Source: JANRKN01 sp033763435 (lineage in GTDB: Bacteria > Planctomycetota > Phycisphaerae > Phycisphaerales > UBA1924). Taken from it: a stretch of 61,988 bases of DNA. Both the position numbers and the translations under genes were made by a program. The stretch is from assembly GCA_033763435.1 (NCBI GenBank), contig JANRKN010000041.1, positions 1-61,988 of the forward strand. The letters run 5' to 3'. Position 1 is the stretch's first letter, and each line of letters starts with the position of its first letter. Under the pieces are notes generated by a model. It saw nothing but the letters and a program-made list of their open reading frames with translations, was not told the origin of the DNA and ran no database searches. Shown one piece after another: positions 35,620 through 44,427 of the stretch.

Positions 35620-36496
35620 ACGCGGTGCGCCAGTCCGTCGCGCGGAGGATCTTCTCGAACGCGGCGACCGCGGCGCTCGGGCGCACCGTCGCGCGCCGGA
35701 CGATCGCAAGCTTGCGCGAGATCTTGCCCTCCCGGCAGGCCAGGCCCTGCTCGCGCGCGAGTGCCAGGCGCGAGACAAACCCCACGCCCACGCCCGCCGC
35801 GACCATCTGCTCGATGCTCCGGATCGAGCGCAGCTCCATGACGACGTCAAGGTGGACGCCCGCGGTCTCGGCGGCGCGGTCGAGCGCCTCGCGCACGGCG
35901 CTGCCGGCCTCGAAGCCGATGACCGACTCGCCCCGAAGGTCCGACCAGCGGAACTGGCGCTTGCCGTCGAGCGCGTGGCCGGGCGGAACGATCAGGCGCA
36001 GCTCGTCCTCCACGAGCGGGATGGTGACCAGGTCCGACGCGCCTCGGAGCGGGAGCGTGACGATGCCCAGGTCGAGCTCGCCCGAGAGCACGGCCTGGGC
36101 GACGGCGGTCGAGCCCGTTTCGCGCACGTAAAAGCGCAGGCCCGGGTGCTGTCGGCGCAGCTCGCGGATTGCGCGCGGCAGCAGATACCCCGCGGCCGTT
36201 GCGCCCGCGCCCGCGCGGATCGTGCCCCGGTCCAGCCCGACCAGCTCGCGCACGCTCGCCACGGCCTGGTCCGCGGCGCGCAGCGAAGCTTCGGCGTGTT
36301 CGAGGAAGACTCGACCCGCCTCGGTCAGCTCGACGCCCCGGCCGGTCCGGTGGACCAGCTCGGCGCCGACCTGTGCCTCGAGCTTCTTGAGCATCGTCGA
36401 CATCGCGGGCTGCGTGACGCCCAGCGCCTGAGCAGCGCGGGTGAGGTGGCGGAGTTCAGCGATCGCCTTGAAGTAGCGGAGGGGGGTGAGTTCCAC
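35618..36496 (-). CDS. LysR family transcriptional regulator
   Basis: A 292-residue regulator. The N-terminal winged helix-turn-helix is canonical (LRYFKAIAELRHLTRAAQAL then VTQPAMSTMLKKLEAQVG), followed by a linker helix and an effector-binding domain (about 92-290) of periplasmic-binding-protein type. FRLIVPPGH-like LRLIVPPGHAL and GELDLGIVTLP are typical. LysR regulators usually control a divergent gene. Upstream here (36497-36634) lies the zinc-ribbon membrane protein gene, so that is the natural candidate target, together with its own promoter. The effector is unknown. Confidence 0.95.
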   Translation of the reverse strand: MELTPLRYFKAIAELRHLTRAAQALGVTQPAMSTMLKKLEAQVGAELVHRTGRGVELTEAGRVFLEHAEASLRAADQAVASVRELVGLDRGTIRAGAGATAAGYLLPRAIRELRRQHPGLRFYVRETGSTAVAQAVLSGELDLGIVTLPLRGASDLVTIPLVEDELRLIVPPGHALDGKRQFRWSDLRGESVIGFEAGSAVREALDRAAETAGVHLDVVMELRSIRSIEQMVAAGVGVGFVSRLALAREQGLACREGKISRKLAIVRRATVRPSAAVAAFEKILRATDWRTA

Positions 36497-36634
36497 GGCG
36501 GATGATAATCGGATCCCGGCGTCGGGAGGGTTTCGGATGTGTGGGTGTGGTTGGGCCTTGCCAAAAATTCGTGTTCAGGGGAATAGACAGCGGTGTTACG
36601 AGCGGTTATGTTCGAGTCTCACTCGGAGGGTTGC

Positions 36635-37585
36635 ATGGCGCTTGGTGAGATCGAGAAGGCGAGCATGGGCGCGGGGGCGGTGGGTGGGAAGTTGTGCGTG
36701 CGGTGCGGCGAGGACTGCGCCGATCGGCCCCGTGTGAAGACGCGCGATGGGCGCTATATGTGCAAGGCTTGTGAAGCTCAGCTCGCGACGCAGTCACGTG
36801 CCGCGGCAACAACGCCCGCGCAGGTTCCCACGAACGCCCTCGCACCCGCGAGCGATGGCACGATCCCGCTGGCGGACGATCAGACGATCCCGATCGCCGT
36901 GGACACGACGATCCCGCTCGAGGAGCCGGAGCCCCGGCGCTCGCCCAAGGATGCGTTCCGGCCCAAGGGCGTGCCCACCGGCACCGCGGCGGTCGCTGCG
37001 GGCGTGGGCGCAAGCCCCGCGGTCAGCGCCTGCGTGAAGTGCGGGTATGCGCTCGATGGCGTCAACTCGCCGAGGTGCCCTGAGTGCGGCACGCTGAACA
37101 CCAAGTATGCTGTGAGGCGCGAGCGCGATGCACAGGATTCGGCCGAGGTCGAGCGCAAGGCGTACATGCAGCCGATCGCGCTGTTCCTGATCTGCTTTGC
37201 GGCGACTGCGATGTTGGCACTGGGCGATCGGGGTGTGGAGTTCATGATCGCCCGGTCCGTGTTCACGCTCGTGTGGGGCGTGCTGGGCTTTATCGTTTTC
37301 ACAGTGTGCTGCTTGATCTGGATCGGCTTCGACGCGCCGTGGCATCTGAATCTCGTGCGGTTCCTCGCGATTTCCGCGGCGACCGCGGCGATCTACCAGG
37401 CCGTCGGGCTGCTGCCGGGCGCCGGGCTGCTGATGATCGTCTGGAACGTCGGCGTGATGATCGTCTACATCGGCATGCTGCAGAAGTTTCTCGACCTCGA
37501 TCTGCAAGACGCACTGCTGGTGGGCGTGATCACAACCGCGATGAGGTGGGGTTTGGGCCTGCTGGCAGCCGTTGTGCTAGCCTGA
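36635..37585 (+). CDS. Membrane protein with two N-terminal zinc-ribbon motifs, unknown function
   Basis: A 316-residue protein. The N-terminal soluble part has two Cys clusters: CVRCGEDC with CKAC further on, then after a Thr/Pro-rich linker CVKCGYAL with CPECG, each a CxxC pair pattern expected to bind zinc. From about 180, four to five membrane segments follow. Similar zinc-ribbon plus Yip1/RDD-like membrane proteins are common and uncharacterised in planctomycetes. GGAGGG five bases before the ATG at 36635 decides the start over a GTG at 36593. It diverges from the LysR gene, which may regulate it. Confidence 0.75.
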   Translation: MALGEIEKASMGAGAVGGKLCVRCGEDCADRPRVKTRDGRYMCKACEAQLATQSRAAATTPAQVPTNALAPASDGTIPLADDQTIPIAVDTTIPLEEPEPRRSPKDAFRPKGVPTGTAAVAAGVGASPAVSACVKCGYALDGVNSPRCPECGTLNTKYAVRRERDAQDSAEVERKAYMQPIALFLICFAATAMLALGDRGVEFMIARSVFTLVWGVLGFIVFTVCCLIWIGFDAPWHLNLVRFLAISAATAAIYQAVGLLPGAGLLMIVWNVGVMIVYIGMLQKFLDLDLQDALLVGVITTAMRWGLGLLAAVVLA

Positions 37586-37596
37586 GCCCGCGCGCG

Positions 37597-38922
37597 TTAT
37601 CCGCCCACGTACGCCAGAAGCGCGGAGTTCTTTGCGCCGAACGCGAGGCAGTTGATCAGCGCCCACGCGGGGGCGTGCATCGGCACGGGGCCGAGCGCTG
37701 AGTAGTTCAGGTCACAGGCGGGGTCGGGCGTGAGCAGGTTGGCGGTGGGGGGTGAGAACCCCCCGGACGCTGCGCTGTCGAGCCCGGCTGCGCAGGCGCA
37801 CGTCGCGACGAGCGCCGCGAGGCCCGAGGCGCCTTGCGGGTGTCCGATCTGGCCCTTGATGCTGTGGCCGATGAGCCGGCTCGCGTGCGGGCCGAACGCG
37901 GCCTTCATCGCGCGGGTTTCGAGTTCGTCGTTGAGGCGCGTGCCCGTGCCGTGGTAGTGCACGAGCGAGACGTCGGCGGGGCGGAGCTGTGCATCTCGCA
38001 GGGCGAGGTCGATCGCGCGGACGCTTTCGGTCATGTCGGGGTCGGGGCGGACGCGGTGAAAGGCGTCGCAGGTTGCGCCGTAGCCGTGGAGCGAGGCGAG
38101 GGCCCTGGCCCCGCGCTCCCGCGCGAAAGTTGGCCGTTCCAAGACAATCGCCCAGGCGCCCTCGCCCAGGATGAAGCCGTCGCGATCAAGATCAAAGGGC
38201 CTCGCGGCGCGCGCGGCCTCGGCGTCGGTCGCGCACGGGCGAGGCGAGATGACGCGCAGAAGCTCCATCGAGTGCAGCGTCTGCTCGATGACGTGCGCGT
38301 CGGCGCCGACGACGACCCATGCGTCGGGCGTGCCCGGGCGCGAGGAGCGGAGCTGATCGAGCGCGAGCCCCGCGGCATCGGAACTCGAGGCGCACCCGGT
38401 GCTCACGCAGAGCGAGGGCCCACGCAGGCCGAGCAGGATCGAGAGTTCGCCCGCGAGGTTGCCGTGGGTGGCGTTGGTGATGGTCCAGAGGCTGATGGGC
38501 TCACCGGCGTGGTGGCGGTCGGACTGGGCGAGGGTGAAGTCGATCCCTCCGCCGCCGGTGCCCAGGATGAGGCCGATCCTTCGCGAGGTGTTCACGTCCG
38601 CGGGGTTCAGCCCCGCGAGCGCGAGGGCCTCGCGCGCCGCGGCGAGGGCCATCGGGACCAACCGCGGGAGGCGTTTGAGGTCGGCGGCGCTGAGCACGGA
38701 CGCGGGGTCAAAGTCGTGGCAGACGCCCGCGGCGCTGGACTTCACCAGCGAGGAATGGAACGGAAGCAACCGCGTGCCCGCTGCGCCCGTGCGAAGGCCT
38801 CGGACAAACGAAGGAATGCCCACCCCCAGCGGCGAGACCGCGCCCAGCCCCGTGATGACGCCCCGGCGCGGGTCGGCGGAGGATTCAGGGGCGGGGGTTG
38901 GGGTTGCGTCGGTCGGGGGCAT
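37597..38922 (-). CDS. Beta-ketoacyl-ACP synthase (FabF/KAS II-like)
   Basis: A 441-residue condensing enzyme of the thiolase fold that elongates acyl chains by decarboxylative condensation. Catalytic residues are visible: C177 in STGCASSSD, H324 in VHYHGTGTRLND, K356 in GHSIKGQIGH and H361. Spacing equals that of FabF. The Cys neighbourhood differs from the usual TACA form, suggesting a specialised synthase, for example in a secondary lipid or polyketide route. No ACP, ketoreductase or other fatty-acid gene lies beside it. It converges with the zinc-ribbon membrane protein gene over 11 bp. Confidence 0.9.
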   Translation of the reverse strand: MPPTDATPTPAPESSADPRRGVITGLGAVSPLGVGIPSFVRGLRTGAAGTRLLPFHSSLVKSSAAGVCHDFDPASVLSAADLKRLPRLVPMALAAAREALALAGLNPADVNTSRRIGLILGTGGGGIDFTLAQSDRHHAGEPISLWTITNATHGNLAGELSILLGLRGPSLCVSTGCASSSDAAGLALDQLRSSRPGTPDAWVVVGADAHVIEQTLHSMELLRVISPRPCATDAEAARAARPFDLDRDGFILGEGAWAIVLERPTFARERGARALASLHGYGATCDAFHRVRPDPDMTESVRAIDLALRDAQLRPADVSLVHYHGTGTRLNDELETRAMKAAFGPHASRLIGHSIKGQIGHPQGASGLAALVATCACAAGLDSAASGGFSPPTANLLTPDPACDLNYSALGPVPMHAPAWALINCLAFGAKNSALLAYVGG

Positions 38923-38999
38923 GTTGTGAGAGGAATGGCGGGAAGGTTGGGACAGCGTACTCCGTCGGTGGGGCGACCCATGCCCGGAGCGGGGCCGCT

Positions 39000-40145
39000 A
39001 TGCTCCGGACGTTCATGAAGACTTCGCTCGCCATCGTGGTGCTGGTTGCGGGTTTGGCGGTGCCGGCCGGGCTGTTGCGCGGTCAGAACGCGGGCGACCC
39101 CGCGACGACTCCGCCCCCTGCGGAACCTTCGCCCGCGCCAGCTACGGACCCCGCGCCCCCGGCCTCGGGCGCGCCCGCGTATCGGCTGGGCGAGAGCGGC
39201 ACGTGGGTCGCGACCTCGGCGCCCGCGCCGGGCTCGGACGAAGAGGCGATGCTGCGCGCGCGGCAGCTTCTCGCGGAGAATCGGCCCCGGCAGGCGATGG
39301 CGCTGCTGGACGATTGGCTCGAGAAGGCCGAAGACCGCCAGAGCCCGTTCCTGGCTGAGGGCTATCTGCTGCGGGGCGACGCAAAGCTGGCGCTCGGGCG
39401 TGAGTACGCGGCGCTCAAGGACTACGACATCGAGGTCGTCTCGCGCTTCCCGGGCACGCCCGAGTTCGTGCAGGCGCTGGAGCGCGAGTTCGAGATCGGT
39501 AAGGCGTATCTGAACGGCCTGCGGCGGAAGTTCCTGGGCCTGCGCATTGACAACGCCGAGACGCTGGGCCAGGAAATCATGGTCCGCATCAACGAACGCC
39601 TGCCGGGCTCACGTCTGGCCGAGACGGCGCTGATCACCCTCGCGGATTACTACTACGAAAAGCGCGAGCTCAAGATGGCGGCGCAGACCTACGACGTGTT
39701 CGTGCAGCTTTTCCCGCAGTCGGCCGAGCGCCAGCGGGCGATGCAGCGTCGGGTCTACGCGAACGTCGCGCGCTTCAAGGGCCCGCGGTACGACGCGCTC
39801 GGGCTGATCGAGGCGCGGGTGCTGATCCGCGACTTTGCCCAGCGATACCCGGCCGAGGCTGAGCGGGCGGGCATGAGCGATGCCCTCGTCGCCCGGATCG
39901 ATGAGTCCCTTGCGGCTCAGATGCTCGAGACCGCGAACTGGTACATGACCCGCAAGGACGAAGTCTCCGCGCGGTTCACACTGCGCAGGCTCCTCGTCAA
40001 GCACCCGCAGACCGTCGCGGCTCAGCGCGCGATCGAGATCATGAACGCCAAGGGCTGGGAACTCACGGCGCCCCGGCCCGCGCAGCCGACGCCCACGACC
40101 ACGCCCGGGCCCGTCGCGCCGACCTCGGGCGGAGGTGCGTCATGA
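39000..40145 (+). CDS. BamD-like outer-membrane assembly TPR protein
   Basis: A 381-residue exported protein with a signal peptide (MKTSLAIVVLVAGLAVPAG after five leading residues) and tetratricopeptide-type repeats at about 85-320. Motifs such as AENRPRQAMALLDDWL, SRLAETALITLADYYYEKREL and AAQTYDVFVQLFPQS match the YfiO/BamD style. BamD helps fold beta-barrel proteins into the outer membrane. Unlike classical BamD there is no lipobox Cys at the cleavage site, so it may be soluble in the periplasm or held by partners. The start could also be the ATG at 39015. The stop overlaps the LptE-like gene by 4 nt. Confidence 0.65.
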   Translation: MLRTFMKTSLAIVVLVAGLAVPAGLLRGQNAGDPATTPPPAEPSPAPATDPAPPASGAPAYRLGESGTWVATSAPAPGSDEEAMLRARQLLAENRPRQAMALLDDWLEKAEDRQSPFLAEGYLLRGDAKLALGREYAALKDYDIEVVSRFPGTPEFVQALEREFEIGKAYLNGLRRKFLGLRIDNAETLGQEIMVRINERLPGSRLAETALITLADYYYEKRELKMAAQTYDVFVQLFPQSAERQRAMQRRVYANVARFKGPRYDALGLIEARVLIRDFAQRYPAEAERAGMSDALVARIDESLAAQMLETANWYMTRKDEVSARFTLRRLLVKHPQTVAAQRAIEIMNAKGWELTAPRPAQPTPTTTPGPVAPTSGGGAS

Positions 40146-40672
40146 GGTCGCGTGCGGGTTGGTTCGCAACTTTGGGTGCGTCCACGCTCGGGCTGGCGCT
40201 CGCGTCGTGCGCGTCGGACCCGGCCGAGGGATATTCGTTCCGCTCGACCTATGCGGGCAACGTGCGGTCGATCGCGGTGCCGATGTTCCAGAACATGACG
40301 CAGGCGCCGGGGCTTGATCGGCAGTTGACCGAGGCGCTGACGAAGGAACTCCAGCGTTCGACGCCTTGGCTCGTGACGACGGGCGAGGACGCGGACACGT
40401 CGCTGACCGGGACGATCCGCGCGGCCGACCCGCGGCTCTTGAGCGTCGATCGCATCACGGGCCTGGCTCAGGAACTGGCCGTGACGGTCACCGTGGACTT
40501 TGAATGGCGCGACAACCGCACGGGCAAGGTGCTGGTCTCGCAGCGCAACTTTTCGGCGACGGACACCTTCGTTGCCTCGAGGCCCAGCGCCGAGCGGCTG
40601 GAGCAGGGCGAACAGGGCGCGGTGGGGCAGGTCGCGCGGGACATCGTGACCTCGCTGCGTTCGGCGTGGTAA
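40142..40672 (+). CDS. LptE-like lipoprotein
   Basis: A 176-residue lipoprotein with lipobox LALASC (Cys23). The core, YSFRSTYAGNVRSIAVPMFQNMTQ followed by LTEALTKELQRSTPWLV (landmarks only), has the layout of the LptE family, the lipoprotein plug of the LptD lipopolysaccharide translocon in the outer membrane. In planctomycetes, homologues are annotated although lipopolysaccharide content is debated. The ATG lies inside the stop of the BamD-like gene (ATGA), so the two are translationally coupled and probably act together in outer-membrane biogenesis. No lptD or bamA is in the window. Confidence 0.75.
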   Translation: MRSRAGWFATLGASTLGLALASCASDPAEGYSFRSTYAGNVRSIAVPMFQNMTQAPGLDRQLTEALTKELQRSTPWLVTTGEDADTSLTGTIRAADPRLLSVDRITGLAQELAVTVTVDFEWRDNRTGKVLVSQRNFSATDTFVASRPSAERLEQGEQGAVGQVARDIVTSLRSAW

Positions 40673-40945
40673 GGCCGGGCGCGCTCGCGAAGGCGGGTGT
40701 CGGAACCGAGGCGAACCGGCCCATGGGCGGGGGCGTATCTGCGTTTCGGCTCGTTGGCCTCGGTCCGCGTCCGTGTGCGGAAACGGGGCGAATGTGACCG
40801 CGAACCCAGCGGCTGCGCGTAAACTGCAGGTGGGGCGTGATCGGAGGGATTGGCTGGGAGGGTCGTGGGAAACCCGGTGAATCGGGGAACCGGTACGGGG
40901 ATTGCTTGCATCCAAGGCTGGGCCTTGCCGAAGAAGAAGAACGAC

Positions 40946-43042
40946 ATGCACCTGACCGCACTTGTCCGTCCGCGTTCGTTCGCCGCGCTCCGCACGCTGA
41001 TGGCCGACGGCCCGGGGCCCAAGCGCCCAGGCCCGGGGCGGGGTCAAGGCGGTGGGCCCGGCGGTCCCGGTGGAGGGGGCGGGGGCGGCGGGGGCGGGCC
41101 TCAGGGCCAGCCGCCTGCGAACCGCGGGATCTTCGGCATCGTTGCGGTGCTGCTGCTGGTGCTGATGCTGTTTGTGATGTTCACGTCCCCGGGCCGGGGG
41201 CGTGCAATCCCGCTCTCCGAGTTTGAGAAGCTCTGGGGCAGCGAGAAGCTGGAAAAGACCAGCGTGGTGATCCGCGAGGATGGGATCACGGCGCGCGAGC
41301 TGGCCGGTCCGCCCGACGGGGTGGAGCGGCAGGTCGTCGTGAACATGAACCCGGCGGTGTATGACTCCTACGTCAAGCGTGTGAACGAGGTGACGGGGTA
41401 TCAGGCCGTTGCGGCGCCTCGGAGCCGGTGGTTTGACATCATCGTGCTGGTCATCGTGCCGTTCGTGTTCCTGCTGCTGGTGATCTGGTTCATCGCCCGG
41501 GGCCTGCGGAACGCCGGCGGGGGCGGGGGCATGCTCGGGAACTTCGGCAAGAGCCGTCACCGCACCCTGACCAAGGAGATGACCAACGTGACGTTCACCG
41601 ACGTCGCGGGCATCGACGAGGCCAAAGACGAAGTCACGGAGATCATCGAGTTCCTCAAGAACCCCAAGAAGTTCACCAAGCTGGGCGGGCGCATCCCGCG
41701 CGGCGTGCTGCTGATCGGCGAGCCGGGCTGCGGGAAGACGCTGCTGGCCAAGGCGATCGCGGGCGAGGCGGACGTGCCTTTCTTCTCGATCTCGGGCTCG
41801 GACTTTGTCGAGATGTTCGTGGGCGTCGGCGCGTCGCGCGTGCGCGACCTGTTCAAGCAGGCCAAGGACTCGGCGCCGTGCATCATCTTCCTGGATGAGA
41901 TTGACGCGGTCGGTCGCCGGCGCGGCGGGGGCTTCTCCACCGGCGGGCACGACGAGCGCGAGCAAACGCTCAATGCCATCCTCGTCGAGATGGACGGCTT
42001 CAACACCTCCGACGGCGTGATCGTGATCGCCGCGACCAACCGGGGCGACATCCTCGACCCCGCGCTCACGCGCCCGGGCCGGTTCGACCGCCAGATCGTC
42101 GTTCCGCTGCCCGACGTCAAGGGGCGGCTGGAGATCCTCAAGGTCCACGCGAAGAAGGTCAAGCTCGGGCCGGACGTGGACCTCGAGCGGATCGCCCGCG
42201 GCACGCCCATGTTCAGCGGCGCGGACCTCGCGGCGATCATCAACGAGGGCGCGATCAGCGCGACGATGCAGAACAAGGACTTCATCGAGCAGGAAGACCT
42301 CGAGGAAGCGCGCGACAAGGTGAAGTTCGGCCGGGCCAAGAAGAGCCGCGTGCGCGAGAAGGACGAGAACAAGCTCGTCGCGTACCACGAGGCTGGGCAT
42401 GCCGTGCTGCAGGCGATCCTGACCGACGCCGACCCGCTGCACAAGGTCACGATCATCCCGCGCGGTCAGGCCGGCGGCGCGACGTTCAGCTTGCCCCAGA
42501 AGGACCGCTCGGGTTACTCGCTCAAGTGGCTCCGCGCGACACAGCGCATCCTGTGCGGCGGGCGCATCGCCGAGCAGAAGGCGATGGGCGACATTTCTTC
42601 GGGCGCGTCCATGGACATCACGATGGTCACCAACCTCGCGCGGACGATGGTGATCGAGTGGGGCATGAGCGAGAAGCTCGGCTTCGTGCGCTACGCCGGT
42701 GCCGACACGCGCGAGATGTTCGTCCCCGACAAGGACTACTCCGATCAGACCGCGCAGACGATCGACGCGGAGATCAAGCGTCTGGTCGACGAGGCGTACG
42801 GCGATGCGGCCCGGCTGCTCGAAGAGCACTGGGACAAGGTGGTCGCAGTTGCCGAGGCGCTGCTGCGCTATGAGACCCTCAGCAGCGACGATGTCGACCG
42901 CCTCATGAAGGGCGGCTCGATCTCCAAGCCCACCGTCAGCGACCTGCTGCGGGCCGAGGCGGCCAAGAAGCGCGAGGCTTCGCCCCCCGCGACGACGCCC
43001 GACCCCGAGCCCCCCGCGGGCGCGCTGCCCAGCCCGGCGTGA
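40946..43042 (+). CDS. ftsH: ATP-dependent zinc metalloprotease FtsH
   Basis: A 698-residue membrane-bound AAA protease. A Gly/Pro-rich N-terminal tail (about 22-58, including a run of Gly) precedes TM1 (about 62-81), a periplasmic domain and TM2 (about 162-185). The AAA domain has a Walker A reading GEPGCGKT near 258 instead of the usual GPPGTGKT, Walker B IIFLDEIDAVG, SRH arginines in RPGRFDRQ, and the zinc site HEAGH near 481 in the C-terminal protease domain. Starts at 40850 (TTG) or 41000 (ATG) are also possible; 40946 has a GA-rich stretch upstream. It is a single gene ending at a strong terminator. Confidence 0.95.
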   Translation: MHLTALVRPRSFAALRTLMADGPGPKRPGPGRGQGGGPGGPGGGGGGGGGGPQGQPPANRGIFGIVAVLLLVLMLFVMFTSPGRGRAIPLSEFEKLWGSEKLEKTSVVIREDGITARELAGPPDGVERQVVVNMNPAVYDSYVKRVNEVTGYQAVAAPRSRWFDIIVLVIVPFVFLLLVIWFIARGLRNAGGGGGMLGNFGKSRHRTLTKEMTNVTFTDVAGIDEAKDEVTEIIEFLKNPKKFTKLGGRIPRGVLLIGEPGCGKTLLAKAIAGEADVPFFSISGSDFVEMFVGVGASRVRDLFKQAKDSAPCIIFLDEIDAVGRRRGGGFSTGGHDEREQTLNAILVEMDGFNTSDGVIVIAATNRGDILDPALTRPGRFDRQIVVPLPDVKGRLEILKVHAKKVKLGPDVDLERIARGTPMFSGADLAAIINEGAISATMQNKDFIEQEDLEEARDKVKFGRAKKSRVREKDENKLVAYHEAGHAVLQAILTDADPLHKVTIIPRGQAGGATFSLPQKDRSGYSLKWLRATQRILCGGRIAEQKAMGDISSGASMDITMVTNLARTMVIEWGMSEKLGFVRYAGADTREMFVPDKDYSDQTAQTIDAEIKRLVDEAYGDAARLLEEHWDKVVAVAEALLRYETLSSDDVDRLMKGGSISKPTVSDLLRAEAAKKREASPPATTPDPEPPAGALPSPA

Positions 43043-43072
43043 GGCTCGGGCCCGTCCAAGTGAGCACCTCTG

Positions 43073-43105
43073 ACGCCCGCGGGCCCGTTCCCGCGGGCGT
43101 TTTTC
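43073..43105 (+). terminator. ftsH: Rho-independent terminator of ftsH
   Basis: ACGCCCGCGGG (43073-43083) and CCCGCGGGCGT (43090-43100) form a perfect 11-bp stem with a 6-base loop, followed by TTTTC. Confidence 0.9.
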
Positions 43106-43150
43106 ATTCAGGGTTCTCGGCGCGGGGCCTCGCTCGGTATGCTGTGATCC

Positions 43151-44413
43151 ATGAGGTTCTCACGAGCTTTGGCGGCTTTGGTGGTCGTGCTTTCGCTGCT
43201 TGTCGGCGCTCCTTCGGCCCGCGCGCAGGCGCTGACCGACGAGCAGAAGCAAAGGGTGCTCGAGGGGATCGAGCGGACGCTGCGTGAGCGGGCGTTCGTT
43301 CCCGGTATTGACCTTGCGGGCGACTGGCAGAAGCACACGGAGAAGTACAAGGCCGAGCTTGCGTCGGCCTCGTCGACGGCGTCGTTCGCGCAGGCCGTGA
43401 ACCGCGCGCTAAGAGAGTTCGGGATCAGCCATATCCGCCTGATGACGCCGACGCAGGCGGAGAACCGTCGGCGCGGGACGCGCGTGGGGCTGGGCGTGGT
43501 GGTGGAGTTCAAGGACAACGCGCTGGTGATCAACGAGGTCGTGCCGCGCTCTCCCGCCGAGCGCGCGGGGCTCAAGCCCGGCGACGCGATTACGTCCATC
43601 GACGGGCAGGCGCCTCGCTCGGCGACGGACCTGCGGGGCGATGAGAACCGCGCTGTGGAGCTGAAGGTGCGCGGCGAGGCGGGCGCCGAGCGTGACGTGA
43701 CGGTGCAGCGCGAGGCGTATTCGACCGTCCGGCCCGACACGCTGGAATGGCCCGAGCCCGAGATCGCCGTGCTGAAAATCCGCTCGTTCCTGACCGGGTA
43801 CGACCGCGCGAACATCGAAAAGCTGCTGGCTGAGTCGCGCAAGGCGCGCGGGCTGATCATCGACCTGCGCAGCAACGGGGGCGGCGCGACGCTGAACCTG
43901 CGGCATCTGATGTCGGAGTTGCTGCCCGCGGGGAGCGTGATCGGGACGTTCGTCTCGCGCCGCGCGGTGGACGCGTATGTCGCGGCTGGGCTGGGCGATG
44001 GCAAGGACCCGTACCCGATCGCGACCTGGTGGGAGCGTAAGTTCCGGACCGTCGCGCCGCGGAACGCGAAGGAGCTGCCCAGGCCCGCGCTTCCGGTCGC
44101 GGGTCAGAGGGTGGCGGTGCTGATCAACCGCGGGAGCGGGAGCGCGTCGGAGATCTGTGCCGCGGCGCTGCGCGAGCATCTGGGCGCGATTCTTGTGGGC
44201 ACGCCCAGCGCGGGCGCGGTGCTGCAGAGCACGAGCGCGCGCCTCGAGCGCGGGTTCAGCCTGCAGTACCCGGCCGACGACTACATCACGTACCGCGGCC
44301 GGCGGCTGGAGGCCAACCCGCTGCAGCCGGACGTTGTTGTGCCCGTGGTCCGCGGCGAGCGCGAAGACAAGGCGCTCGCGCGCGCGATCGAAGAGCTGAA
44401 GAAGCAGTTCTGA
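43151..44413 (+). CDS. Exported S41 family peptidase without the catalytic Lys
   Basis: A 420-residue exported protein: signal peptide to about 26 (SARAQ), a helical region, a PDZ domain (about 110-190) and an S41 fold. The nucleophile Ser331 is present in GSGSASEI. The position 25 residues later, which is Lys in Prc/CtpA, is Ala356 in GTPSAGAVLQ. The group of S41 proteases that lacks Lys uses a His, and FGISHIRLMTP offers H94 in the place where Tricorn/CPAF-type enzymes carry it. So it is probably a Ser-His type processing protease, not a Ser-Lys one. Family assignment is firm; the activity is inferred. Confidence 0.85.
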   Translation: MRFSRALAALVVVLSLLVGAPSARAQALTDEQKQRVLEGIERTLRERAFVPGIDLAGDWQKHTEKYKAELASASSTASFAQAVNRALREFGISHIRLMTPTQAENRRRGTRVGLGVVVEFKDNALVINEVVPRSPAERAGLKPGDAITSIDGQAPRSATDLRGDENRAVELKVRGEAGAERDVTVQREAYSTVRPDTLEWPEPEIAVLKIRSFLTGYDRANIEKLLAESRKARGLIIDLRSNGGGATLNLRHLMSELLPAGSVIGTFVSRRAVDAYVAAGLGDGKDPYPIATWWERKFRTVAPRNAKELPRPALPVAGQRVAVLINRGSGSASEICAAALREHLGAILVGTPSAGAVLQSTSARLERGFSLQYPADDYITYRGRRLEANPLQPDVVVPVVRGEREDKALARAIEELKKQF

Positions 44414-44427
44414 GCCCGTCTGCCGCG

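Noticed and set aside
40022..42829. A leftward open frame of about 935 codons over the BamD-like, LptE-like and ftsH genes
   Set aside because: It is His, Arg and Leu-rich low-complexity sequence, whereas the rightward frames give a TPR protein, a lipoprotein and a full FtsH.
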